The notes under the pieces: generated by a model | What the model was told of the DNA's origin: nothing | Database searches by the model: none | The model's input: only the letters and a program-made list of their open reading frames with translations | From: Methanobrevibacter sp. | GTDB taxonomy: Archaea > Methanobacteriota > Methanobacteria > Methanobacteriales > Methanobacteriaceae | NCBI GenBank assembly: GCA_017646885.1 | Contig: JAGCLR010000236.1 | Span: forward strand, 1 to 40,904 | Reading direction: 5' to 3' | Length of the DNA stretch: 40,904 nt | Shown: piece after piece, positions 1 through 9,900 of the stretch | How the letters are laid out: each line of letters starts with the position of its first letter | How positions within the stretch are numbered: position 1 is the first letter of the stretch | Translations under genes and position numbers: made by a program

Positions 1-141
1 AGATAATTTTTTAGAACTATTTAATTCTTCTTGAGTAATTAGATATGATTTTTTATTAAAAGGGAATGTAACTTTTACATTCCCTTCTTCAAATTCAATA
101 ATATTATTTAATCTCTCAATCCCTTTAGGTTTAATCATAAG
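1..141. repeat. 141-bp exact end repeat, copy 1
   Basis: Bases 1-141 are identical to 40764-40904. Joining the ends through this overlap restores one uninterrupted reading frame (the calpain-like gene), which shows the molecule is circular or circularly permuted. A 141-base overlap is what a de Bruijn assembler ending at k=141 leaves on a circular contig, so I read it as an assembly overlap, not a biological terminal repeat. The second copy is at the right end. Confidence 0.95.
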
Positions 142-258
142 AGATTTTATTGCAGCAAGTAACCAACAATCTCCAACAAGTCCTTGCTCAAAATCTTTGC
201 TAATGATTCCATCGGCTATATCTGGAATCCTCGCTAATGGTATATAAATTTTTCCCAA
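1..258 (-). CDS. Calpain-family cysteine protease, N-terminal part (continues at the right end of the window)
   Basis: This is the start of the gene whose remainder is 40356-40763. The frame is open up to an ATG at 298-300, but the better start is a TTG at 256-258, preceded by a strong AAGGGGG ribosome site 8 nt upstream; that gives about 221 residues. The segment encodes the family's catalytic-cysteine motif, GDCWLLAA, with Cys31 in TTG numbering. The rest of the catalytic domain, with His178 and Asn194, lies in the other fragment. Calpain-type (C2) proteases cleave proteins inside the cell. In a phage the target is unknown: host takeover, virion maturation and exclusion are all possible. 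It is transcribed with the late/lysis genes on the minus strand, downstream of the 368-residue zinc protein. Confidence 0.8.
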   Translation of the reverse strand, partial: MGKIYIPLARIPDIADGIISKDFEQGLVGDCWLLAAIKSLMIKPKGIERLNNIIEFEEGNVKVTFPFNKKSYLITQEELNSSKKLS

Positions 259-368
259 ATTTATATCCCCCTTTCTAGGCAAACAATAAATACATTTCAT
301 GCAAGTTAAAATGATAAAATTTACGACGTATTATGTATTACTAAAAGAACAATTAAATATTATATGTA

Positions 369-1475
369 TCAATTGTTTGCCATTTTATTTCTTAATTTTT
401 CACGATATGCAGCATTTCTTAATCTATTAGCCTTGATTCTACATTCTTTAGAACAAATGGCTTTTCTTTTAGGACTTGCTACAGTATTATTTTTCCCCTC
501 TGGCTTAAATCGTTTACCACAAATATAACAAGTGGTATATCCAGAATAATAATCTAACAATGCTGCTAATTCTTTTCCAAATTCTTCTTCTGTCAGAGTT
601 TTACTTCTAGCATCATTAAAAGCATAATCATTTTTTAAATTATGAATATTTATATAACTTCTAATATTTTTAGCATCATTATAAAAAATATGTTCTGTTC
701 CCTTTTTTACTTTATGCCAAATTGTACGTTCAGTATATCCATATTTTTCATAAGCTCTTTGTCTAAAATCAGCACCCTCATCAAGGTTAAATTTACTTGT
801 TCCATAAACAAGAGCTTTTTCTAGCACTAGTTTAACATCATTATCTTCTAATGCTAAATTATATATTTTTCTTAATATGTTTTCTATATCTAATTTTTTA
901 TCTATATCAAAAGTTCTATTAAAGCATTTTGACATAAATTCATCATTATCTTCTTCATAAAAACTTTCTTCTGCAGAACTATAAAAATCTTTCTTTTCTT
1001 TTTCATTCAACATTAAAGCTCTCTTTAAATGAGTATAGATATAAGCATCTTTATATAAATAAGGATTTCTTTTTTTCTGCATACATCTTGAATACAAATA
1101 AAATAATGCAACATAACATTCAGAAATCATATTTTCATAGCTTAAATTAACATTCTTTCTGGAATCGTTATACATTAGTGTTGCAGTTTTTTCTATAATT
1201 TTTCTTTTAGAATCAACAAACTTTTTAAAATCTTTTTCATCTACTAAATATCCAAGATTTTTAAAAGCTAATTTACTTAAACAAGCATGTGAGCAACAAA
1301 CACCCTGCGAAGGATTTGCATTATTTACATAAACTTTTGCTCTAAATTTTCTACCACAAATCGCACAAGTTTTTTCTTCATATATATAAGTAACAAAATT
1401 TTTCAAATCAATTGCAGGAGTAACTAGTTTAAGCATAGGCTTAAACATTCCTGCTGTAAAAACACTTACTACCAT
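369..1475 (-). CDS. Two-zinc-finger protein with a sigma-factor-like middle (hypothetical regulator)
   Basis: 368 residues. There are two Cys4-type zinc-knuckle motifs. One is near the N-terminus (Cys37/Cys40 paired with Cys61/Cys65); the other is near the C-terminus, CxxC in a YICGKRF context followed by CSKEC and a very basic tail. Between them lies an all-helical region. Around residues 110-160 it has the spacing of sigma-70 region 2 (an acidic SYENMISECY helix, then an aromatic AYIYTHLKRAL helix). Around residues 215-275 there is a possible helix-turn-helix like region 4. I cannot name a family with certainty. It follows the tail-fibre genes with a 2-nt gap and is the last gene before the protease. 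It could be a late-made DNA-binding regulator; the sigma resemblance is inference. Confidence 0.6.
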   Translation of the reverse strand: MVVSVFTAGMFKPMLKLVTPAIDLKNFVTYIYEEKTCAICGRKFRAKVYVNNANPSQGVCCSHACLSKLAFKNLGYLVDEKDFKKFVDSKRKIIEKTATLMYNDSRKNVNLSYENMISECYVALFYLYSRCMQKKRNPYLYKDAYIYTHLKRALMLNEKEKKDFYSSAEESFYEEDNDEFMSKCFNRTFDIDKKLDIENILRKIYNLALEDNDVKLVLEKALVYGTSKFNLDEGADFRQRAYEKYGYTERTIWHKVKKGTEHIFYNDAKNIRSYINIHNLKNDYAFNDARSKTLTEEEFGKELAALLDYYSGYTTCYICGKRFKPEGKNNTVASPKRKAICSKECRIKANRLRNAAYREKLRNKMANN

Positions 1476-1477
1476 AT

Positions 1478-2479
1478 CTATTCAACCTTTATATATAATC
1501 TAGTATCACAAGTATATTCAGACACTTTTGGTGGGTTTACATAACCATAAATAGAATAAGTAATTACTGCTTCTTCACAACCTTCTGGAATAATATCTTC
1601 TAAATATTTTCTATTAGATTCTCCACATTCTTCATCAAACAAACAGAGTTTAGCAGAAAACTCATTAACAGCTTTATTTGTTTCAAGATGGTATTCTGGA
1701 TAACGACCTACAATCTCATAAGCGTGTTCATATTCTTCTCTATTTTCTCCCATTTCTTGACAGTATAAAAACAATAATTGATATTTATCATTTATAAGTT
1801 CAAGAGTGGTTAAAGCACTTAATTCTTCTGTAGTTATACATTTATGAAATTCATCTCCATGTACTAAAACAGGAATTTCTACAGATGGATTATTCCATTG
1901 AACAGGTTTATAATAATTATAAGTTTTTCCATCAACTGTTTTTGTAGCTCTTTTTACTTTAAAGAAAGCACCATTTTCAAAGTATTTTCCATTGTTTGAA
2001 ACAGAATAAACTCCACTATAATTAGAAGGTCCTGCAATAACAATATCTTCACTTACACCAATAGCTCTATATTCTGGTATTTCTCTAGGGAATTTAAACT
2101 TCTGATTTTCTCTATCAACAATATAGTATTTTAAAATCTTTTGTTCGCCAGTTACCTTTTCCCAACTTCTTACTCCAGAAACCATTTTTTCTGCAGTTTC
2201 AACTGTGCAAACATAAACACCATTAACAGAGATTTCTCCATCCAGAACTCCTAAAATCATTGTCCATATTTTAGAATAATCTGCAGCATTGACAAAATCA
2301 TCTGTTACTTCTGCCCAGTTATCAGCAGGCTTATTGCTTGCAAACTGCCCAAATCCTATAGGTATATCTCTATATTCTTCATCAGTAATATACAATTCAT
2401 CTTGAGCAGGAGTGATAGAATCATATTGCTTTTTCGTTAAATCATTTATAATGAGTTGAGGAATTTTAGTATCTTTCAT
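1478..2479 (-). CDS. Tail-associated protein, probable distal fibre / receptor-binding protein
   Basis: 333 residues with no recognised enzyme motif. The sequence is rich in Thr, Tyr, Glu and Asn with short beta-prone stretches and no membrane segment or signal peptide. It starts with ATG after a GGAG site and follows two proteins that look like the shaft and adaptor of a tail fibre (2491-2949 and 2952-3899). The place in the late operon, where podoviruses keep the host-recognition end of the fibre, is the main reason for the call. A chaperone or a decoration protein of the fibre remains possible. Function is inferred from context only. Confidence 0.5.
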   Translation of the reverse strand: MKDTKIPQLIINDLTKKQYDSITPAQDELYITDEEYRDIPIGFGQFASNKPADNWAEVTDDFVNAADYSKIWTMILGVLDGEISVNGVYVCTVETAEKMVSGVRSWEKVTGEQKILKYYIVDRENQKFKFPREIPEYRAIGVSEDIVIAGPSNYSGVYSVSNNGKYFENGAFFKVKRATKTVDGKTYNYYKPVQWNNPSVEIPVLVHGDEFHKCITTEELSALTTLELINDKYQLLFLYCQEMGENREEYEHAYEIVGRYPEYHLETNKAVNEFSAKLCLFDEECGESNRKYLEDIIPEGCEEAVITYSIYGYVNPPKVSEYTCDTRLYIKVE

Positions 2480-2490
2480 TATTCATCTCC

Positions 2491-2949
2491 TTAACCAAAT
2501 AAATCTTCTAAATTTGTATAACTTTCATCATCCAATATGCCTTCATTGTATGATTCATTACTTTCCAATGCTTCTAATCTTGTTTCAACAGTAGAAAATC
2601 TATCTGCTACAGTTGTTTGATATGTTCCTAAATAAGTAACATGAGTATCAAATTCACTTCTCAATGTGTTCAATGAATTTGATAATGTTTGAACTTGCTC
2701 TTTTAATGTTGCTATTTCACTATCTGAACTTTCAAGAGCAAGAGTTAATGTATCAATTTCTTGATTTGCATTAAACAAATCACTTTTCAAGTTTAAAAAC
2801 TCTGAATTTAATAATCCAATTTCTGTAGCAATTGCTTTGTTAGTTACAGGATTAGTTGAATTTGCATCAAGAGAAGTATCAATATTTACTGTTCTGTTAT
2901 CTCCAACTAATAGAGTAACTGGTCTATTTCCAAACCATAATCTACCCAT
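2491..2949 (-). CDS. Tail-fibre shaft protein, coiled coil
   Basis: 152 residues from an ATG two bases after the stop of the fibre adaptor gene; an upstream in-frame TTG exists, but the ATG has an AAGGTG site 5 nt away. The N-terminus carries the motif STNPVTNKAI, a close match to the 'S-NPV-NK-V/I' motif common in phage fibre proteins. Residues about 45-130 form heptad-rich coiled coil (repeated Leu, Ile, Glu, Ser), ending in an acidic tail. It probably trimerises as a shaft between the T7-type adaptor and the distal protein encoded next. Confidence 0.65.
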   Translation of the reverse strand: MGRLWFGNRPVTLLVGDNRTVNIDTSLDANSTNPVTNKAIATEIGLLNSEFLNLKSDLFNANQEIDTLTLALESSDSEIATLKEQVQTLSNSLNTLRSEFDTHVTYLGTYQTTVADRFSTVETRLEALESNESYNEGILDDESYTNLEDLFG

Positions 2950-2951
2950 AA

Positions 2952-3899
2952 TTACACCTTCCAATTTCTATGAATAATATAAGTTGTATCGCCTAAAATA
3001 TTATCAATAGCAGCTTTCTCTGCATCTTGAATTGTCTGTAAACAAGAATTTTTTGTAGATTCCATATTGTTTACAGTTGTATGATAATTAGATTGAATAA
3101 CACTCAATGCAGAATCTTTGGTTACTTCAATTGTGCTTTGTGCAGTTTGAACTTTGCTATCAATAGCTTGAGCAGTTTCTCTTTTCTTAAACTCCAAATC
3201 ATCAATAGCCATTTGTCTTAAATCTGTAATATCTACAAGACCTTGTTCAATATCATCTTTAGCTTGTGTATGAAGAGATGTAATTTCTCCAACTGCTTGC
3301 TCATAGATTTGTTGAGTTGCAATTCTATCTTCTTCTGCACTTGTAGCTGATATATTTGCTTGTTCTGCAGATTCAATTGCTCTGTTCATGAACTCTTTTG
3401 TTTCATCTCTGTTAATGTAGACATTCTTTTCTGCTTCAAAAATATCTTCCATTACTTGTTGTGGAGTTCTATCATAACCTTCTGGAACAAATACTGCTCT
3501 ATCCATTCTTCTACTAAGAATCTGAATACATCTCATCTCATAGTCTAAAGCTGTTTCCAAGTTCTTTTTGTTTAAATCTCCAGAAATATCAAATTCAGCT
3601 TCTTGTGCTAATGGTAAATCTAAAGATATAACAAGCATTTCTTTTTGCCCTGTTTTATCATCCCAAGCTAAAACGCTATAAGTTGAATCTTCCAGAGGGA
3701 AAGTAATTTTGCTTCCATCTGGATTTCCAAATTCTTCTACTGAAAAATCTACACCATATTCAAGAACAGTTTTTAATCCTGCCATATTGGTATGTTCTAC
3801 TAATAATTGATCCTCTGATTCTAAATAAAAATCAAAGTCAAATTTTGTAGCCAAATTATTTCCATAGTGTATTTTAACTGGTTGCACCTCTGGAATCAT
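2952..3899 (-). CDS. Tail fibre protein with T7-fibre-type N-terminal adaptor domain
   Basis: 315 residues. Residues 1-145 match the T7 tail-fibre N-terminal domain: an early beta-rich part ('FDFDFYLESEDQLLVEHT', 'EYGVDFSVEE'), a predicted Gly-rich turn, then the helical element LETALDYEMRCIQILSRRMDRAV that is typical of this family. This domain docks the fibre on the tail tube. Residues 150-300 are Ala/Glu/Gln-rich helix, probably coiled coil. The protein is shorter than T7 gp17 (about 550 residues), and the distal functions seem to be split onto the next two genes. Genes are separated by 2-11 nt, consistent with one fibre cassette. Confidence 0.8.
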   Translation of the reverse strand: MIPEVQPVKIHYGNNLATKFDFDFYLESEDQLLVEHTNMAGLKTVLEYGVDFSVEEFGNPDGSKITFPLEDSTYSVLAWDDKTGQKEMLVISLDLPLAQEAEFDISGDLNKKNLETALDYEMRCIQILSRRMDRAVFVPEGYDRTPQQVMEDIFEAEKNVYINRDETKEFMNRAIESAEQANISATSAEEDRIATQQIYEQAVGEITSLHTQAKDDIEQGLVDITDLRQMAIDDLEFKKRETAQAIDSKVQTAQSTIEVTKDSALSVIQSNYHTTVNNMESTKNSCLQTIQDAEKAAIDNILGDTTYIIHRNWKV

Positions 3900-3930
3900 T
3901 TTTACTTCCCTTTCTAGTCAATAGGACTAA

Positions 3931-6900
3931 TTATTTCTTTTTCCTTTTAGGCTCTTCTCCTGTTGCAGCAACTGTTGCTCTGTATTTTCCGTAACCGAGC
4001 AATCTCAACAAGCCTGTTCCATATTCGCCTTCTGCAATATCTCCAAAACCACCTACAGAGTTTTTAATTCTTGTAGCAGCAATGCCTGTTGTATAATCAG
4101 TAGCAGCACATAATGCAGTAACATAATCTCCAAGTGTTAGGTCATCTTTGCCAACCATTTTGCTTAATTGCTCTTCAATATCAGAAATAAGAGGTAATTG
4201 AGTTTCAAAATATCTCTCTTTCTTAATTTTTGAGAAAGCAAATCTACATAAACAATCTGCAACAATACCAAGCAATCCGTATGCTTTAAGGTTAGCCAAT
4301 GCCAAAGCTTCTAAAATATCTATTCCAACTGCTCTACCTTCTTCATCATCTCCATCAACAATAGCTCTGAATAAAGAAATTAGAGATAAGTTAGTTAAGA
4401 ATGAAGAGAATACTACAGGGTTTAGAACTTTATAAATAACAAAAGCTTTTGCAAATTCTTTGCCTGTAATATCTTTCTTTGAGTAGTTTGATAATGCTTC
4501 AACAAATTTTCTTTCAAACTGTAAGTTTGTGTTGTTGAAAGCAAAAATCATTCTGTTAATCGGAGTTTCAGCTTGTTTCTTTTGCCAAGCAGAAGTTGCT
4601 GAATTGTGTCCAGATTGTTGAGCTCTCAAAGTATCTTCAACATATTTCTTAAATGCTTCTTCTTTTGATAATCCTTGTTCCATCAAATAATCAACATAAG
4701 GCTTACCACCTAAACAAAGAGTAAGAACATCACCAAATTTAGTATTTGAGATACAGAAGTTTCTGAATGTTCTGAATCTATCAACTTCATTTGTAACTGT
4801 TGATAGCACTTCGTTTATAGAGTTTCCTGCAATACGAGCTTTTAAGTAATCGCAATTCTCAAACATATACTTAACAGTTGCTTTAGGTTTAAGAATTACT
4901 TTTGCAAATCTTTTTGCCCATTCGCCTGCAGGCATATTTTCAGCATAGTTCATTAAACCAGTTAGCTGTGATAACATTACTTTCATATTTCCACCGATAC
5001 GAGAAGTAATATAATTACTAGCAACTTGATCTAATAAACTTTTTCCTACTGTTACACTCTTTGCATAGTTTGCATAGGTAGAAGTTCCAAGTTGATTCAA
5101 TAGAACTTGATGAATTTTCTTGCCTGTTTTCTTGCCGTAAATATCAATCAATGTAGCTTGAATATCATTTGAAGCAAAGATTCTGTTATAGAAATTAACC
5201 TTTTCAGAAAGAACAATATATCTTGCAGTTTTATTGATATGAGGTAAGATAATTGCAAACGGAGTTTGAGGGTCCATTTTAATTCTCTTACAATTTTTTC
5301 TGCTCTTAATGAAAGATGGATTTGTAGACCTTACAATATGTTCATGTAACATATCAATATCAGAGCCAACTCTCTCTGTTTTAGATGGAACATAATTTTC
5401 CAATCGTGGCAGAGATAGACCAGTAGTTCTGATAAATACTTCATTTGATTCATTGTACATGCTATCACATATATCAACCATCAACCAAGCGAACTGTTTA
5501 TCTTCATCAGATAACTTGCTAAACATTTCTTCAAGCTGTTCTTCTCCATATTGAGTTTTTAATCTTTCTTTCAACTCTTTGTTCAAAGACCAAGCATAAA
5601 GAGTGATTATTTCAGCTCTGCTTATTTCTACATTGGTTTCAACAAGTTTATTTGTATCTTTGTTGTAAGTAACCTGAATAACTGTAGTCATTTCATTTTC
5701 ATATTCTCTGAAAAGATTTGCTAAAGGTTGAACATTGTTGAAATCAACAAGAGTTTTCCAAGCCTTTTCTGCAATATTTTTAGGCTTTTCAAAGTGATAT
5801 ATTTCAGCAGCTTTATCATAAAACTCTGCACATTTTTTGAAAGCAAATACTTCTGCATCAGATTCATCTTTTAATAATGAATATTTAGCTGCAGTTTCTC
5901 TATTGAATACAGTTGTTAAGATACTTTCCCAGTTAGCAAGAGTTCCTTCTGATGTTAATGGAGTTTCGCCTGTTACCCATTTAGCAAGGAATTTTGCTTT
6001 TCCGTTATATCTATGTCTATTCAAAATCTGTACAAGATTTGTTTCATAATCATATCTTGATAGATTTTTCTTTAACTCTTCTTCATTTTTAGCTCTACGA
6101 CCTTCAAACTTCAACTCAATAATATCTTCAAGCAATGAACGAGTAGCAAGAAGATTTCTGTCATTTGTTTTATTTGATTTGTATTCTAAAAACTTAATCT
6201 TTAATGCTGCTTGAAAATCTGTAGGAGCTGCAAGAGATTCTGTAGGGTTTTCATCCCAAGATTCTCTTTCTTCTCCGATTTCAATTTTATCAGCTTGAGT
6301 TAATTTGTTATATTCTTTTCTGGCATCTTCAATGTTTAGCCTGTTCATTTGTACTAATTCAGAGAAGATTGTGTTTGTTTTCCAGTCAAATTTTCCTTTC
6401 TTTAATGCACCAACTTTAACTAATTTAGAGTTGATTCTAACTTGTTTCTGGATTTCTCTATCCAATATATGTTTTTGTCTATTTTCTAATTGTAATATTG
6501 CATGAGCATTTATCTTTCTGATTATCTCTTTTGTATCGAGAACAGAATTTGCATACTTCAAAATATTGTATAGCTTATTAACACTAGATAATCTAATAAC
6601 TCTTTTTGATTCTGGATCATAAACTTTCATATTATGAAGTTTGCTGATTACATAAGCTCTGAATTGAACTGCAGCAGAAACATTAGGAATAGAGAACTTG
6701 TTAGGACTTTCCATAGCTTTCTGATCTATAAATTGTTCCCCAACTTTTTGAAGCTCATCTACTAATTCTTGTACTGCTTCATTAGGCATTGATGGCATAT
6801 TGTTGAAAATAGAAGTTAGAGCTTCATAGGCAGCATCTTTATTTTCTCCTCTCAAAGATAAAACCTTACCTTTAAGATAATCAAACATTCCAAAGAACTT

Positions 6901-9900
6901 ACCAATTTCTTCATCATCCATTCTATCATCTTTAGCTTGAGAATAATCTCCAGATGTTAGAACTTTGAAAGCCTGCTCTGCTAGTTTGTAATCTCCATCT
7001 ATTTCATCATTATCATAAGAAACACCAGTATCAAAGTAGAACTCTCTCCAGTTATCTCTCATACCATCGCCAGAAGTTATTTCATCAGATAAATCTGCAA
7101 TCTTCTGTTCTATTGTTTCCCAGTTACGAGGGTTAGCAATGAATTGTCTTTTATAACCAGTAGCAACTTCAAGAATCTCAAGAGTAGCCTGTTTGTATCT
7201 ATCTTGATATTCTCTTACTGCTTTTGGTATTCTGCTTGCACTCTTTTGAGCAAGTCTAATATATTCATTGACTTGTTGTTTTTTCTTATTATCTTTAAGA
7301 TTTCTCTCTATATTGTTCTGATAGATTTCATCAATATCAGCAAGTTCTTTTTCTTGATTATCTCTAATCTCTTGAATTTGCTCTTGAATCTTATCACATC
7401 TATCAAAAACTGCAGCTTGAATCCTTTGGTTTTCGGTAGTCAATAGCCTTTCAAATAAATTGTTTATTTGTGGCATTTCTTCTTCTGAAAAACCAAGATT
7501 CTTAATACTATCATATAGAGATAATAAAGCATTTTTAAAATCTTCAAAGAGCCTTTTTAGCCTGTTTGTTTTAGCAGAGCCTGTTCTTATGTAAGCTTCA
7601 AAACCTCTTGCAAATCTTTCATGCTCTTCTGTTGTAAAAGCACCACCATTATTTCTAACAAACTTTCTAATCTCTTTTAGATCTTCTGCAATCTCTTCAT
7701 TTTCTTCTGCATATTTAACTAACTTATCTAACCACCAATGAGCAAATTCATGCACAATTGTAGATTCATCAGCATCTTTAAATAGTGTAATTATATTTTC
7801 TGCAGGAATAAAAGAGCCTTTAACCTTTTGGTATCTATCTCTTAAAACTTCTGCTTGTTGATTATCTATGAAGATTCTTTGTTGTTCAGAATATCCCAAG
7901 CTTCTTCCAGAGATATTTTCTGTTCCTTCGCTATCTTCTCCAATTGATTGATATAATCTATTAGTTTCTGATCTTCCTCTGTTATTGTACCCAATTCTTC
8001 CAATTCTTCCAGAGCTTCTGCTTCCGTATAGCCTGCTGCCATTAAGCTGTCCAGAATTTCCGAACGAGGACAAAAAGCTTCTTCGTTGATTATCATAAAT
8101 TTCTCCATATCCCATCTGGTTGATTAGTTCACGAGAGATAATCCTTGCTTCCATTTCTCCAGATGAATTTTTATAATTATTATATAAATCTTTATTTTGT
8201 TTGTAAAGAATAGCTAGTTTAGCATTTTCTCTCTTTTTAAATTCTTCAAGCATTTTAGCTTTCCCAAGTTGCTTTTTCATAGCATCAAGTTCAGCTAATT
8301 GTTTTTTATTTTTCTCCCTAAATTCTCTATATACTTTTGTAGCTTCTTTCATATCTTCATAATTATCTATATAATTTTGAAGTCTTTGTTTAGTAGCATC
8401 TGATAAATTCAGATTCTTTGAAAGAATATTTTTGTACTTATCATAATTTCTTTTTTGATGTGCGTGTTGAAGCTCATGCAATAATGTTTCAATTGCAGCA
8501 ATAGGCATTTCAGAAACATATAGAGCATCTTTATTTATTCTTACTGTATCATCACTAGCTCTGTAATATCCATTCTTGAGTTCATTTTTTGTATCAGAAA
8601 CAAGCTCAATTTTAACATCTTCAATACCATTAAAGAAATTTCTAATTCTGCTAAATGCAGGAATATGAGGTAGTAATTCAGAAACAGTAAAGATTTCTTT
8701 TTCTTGATTATTGTTTATAATATTTTTAAGTAACTCTCTGAATCCATCAAGTAGAGTTTTATTAGCACTTTGGTAATAAGTCTGAACAACATCTACTGCT
8801 TTATCATCAAAGATTACATAACATCTACCATCTCTTCTGCCATCATAAGTAATACCTTTGATACCATGTTCATTAAGTTTTAAACTTACCCATTTAGCAT
8901 GACCCAATGCAAACTCTAAATAATGATATAATTCTTTGCCTGTATATAATCTAAAGTCATTGTAAAATTCTTCTCTTAAATATTTTCTACATTCATTAGG
9001 ATTATCCTTCATTTTTACAGGCAAGTAATAACCAGTAAGTGTGTAATCGCTATCAAATAGTTGTGAAGTAAAACGCATTGTTTCTTCATCAGATAAACTT
9101 TCAATAACTTCATATATTTTTTCTTTTACAAAATCTGTTTGTTCTGAAAGCTTCTTTTCTTCATCAAGCAACACTTCATTTTCTGGAATATCAACTTCAA
9201 ATAGTTGCCCCATTTCTTTTGTTAGCTTAATATTTTCAAGATCAATTTGTTCTAATTCTTTTACTATTTCTAAATCTTTTTCTCTTTCGTCTTTGAATGG
9301 TTTTTGTTGTTCTTTAATCCATTTTAAAACATCTTGAATATTAGCTTTTCTGTTTTCATCTTTTGCAGCTCTTTTAGCAGCAGCAGCTAAACATTGAAAG
9401 CGATATTTATCATCACTAGGAACTTCCTCTAAAAATTTTGTAATAGATAATTTAGGATTACTTTCGATTTTATCAATTTGTTCTTGTAATAAATTTATTA
9501 AGTTAAGAGTAAATTTATTACCTCTTTTTAAATATTGTGTATGCCAAGCAATATCTGCTTTCAAATCTTCTAAATTATCAGAATTAGCAGAAGTATATAA
9601 AAGATGTCCGTTTAAATTATGAACAAGATAATTATGAGCTTTTTCGCTTATTTTTTCTCCATTTACAGAAAATTCATATTCACTATTTCCATTTCTATTT
9701 ATAAGTTTTGCTCTATAATTCTCAGATACTTCTTTTTCCCCTGCAAAATAAAGCCCCCATCCATGAGCTTGAGCACCTTCTCCAGAACCAATATGTTCTG
9801 TAGAAAATTCTTCAAATCTATGAGGAGTGCCATGATAAGCAGCTTGATAATAAACATTCTTATCAGCCTGTTCTAATTTTTCCATTCTATCAATATGTTC

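Noticed and set aside
7144..7446. 100-codon plus-strand frame opposite the giant gene
   Set aside because: Phe/Leu/Ile/Ser-rich antisense shadow of Lys/Glu-rich coding sequence; no ribosome site.
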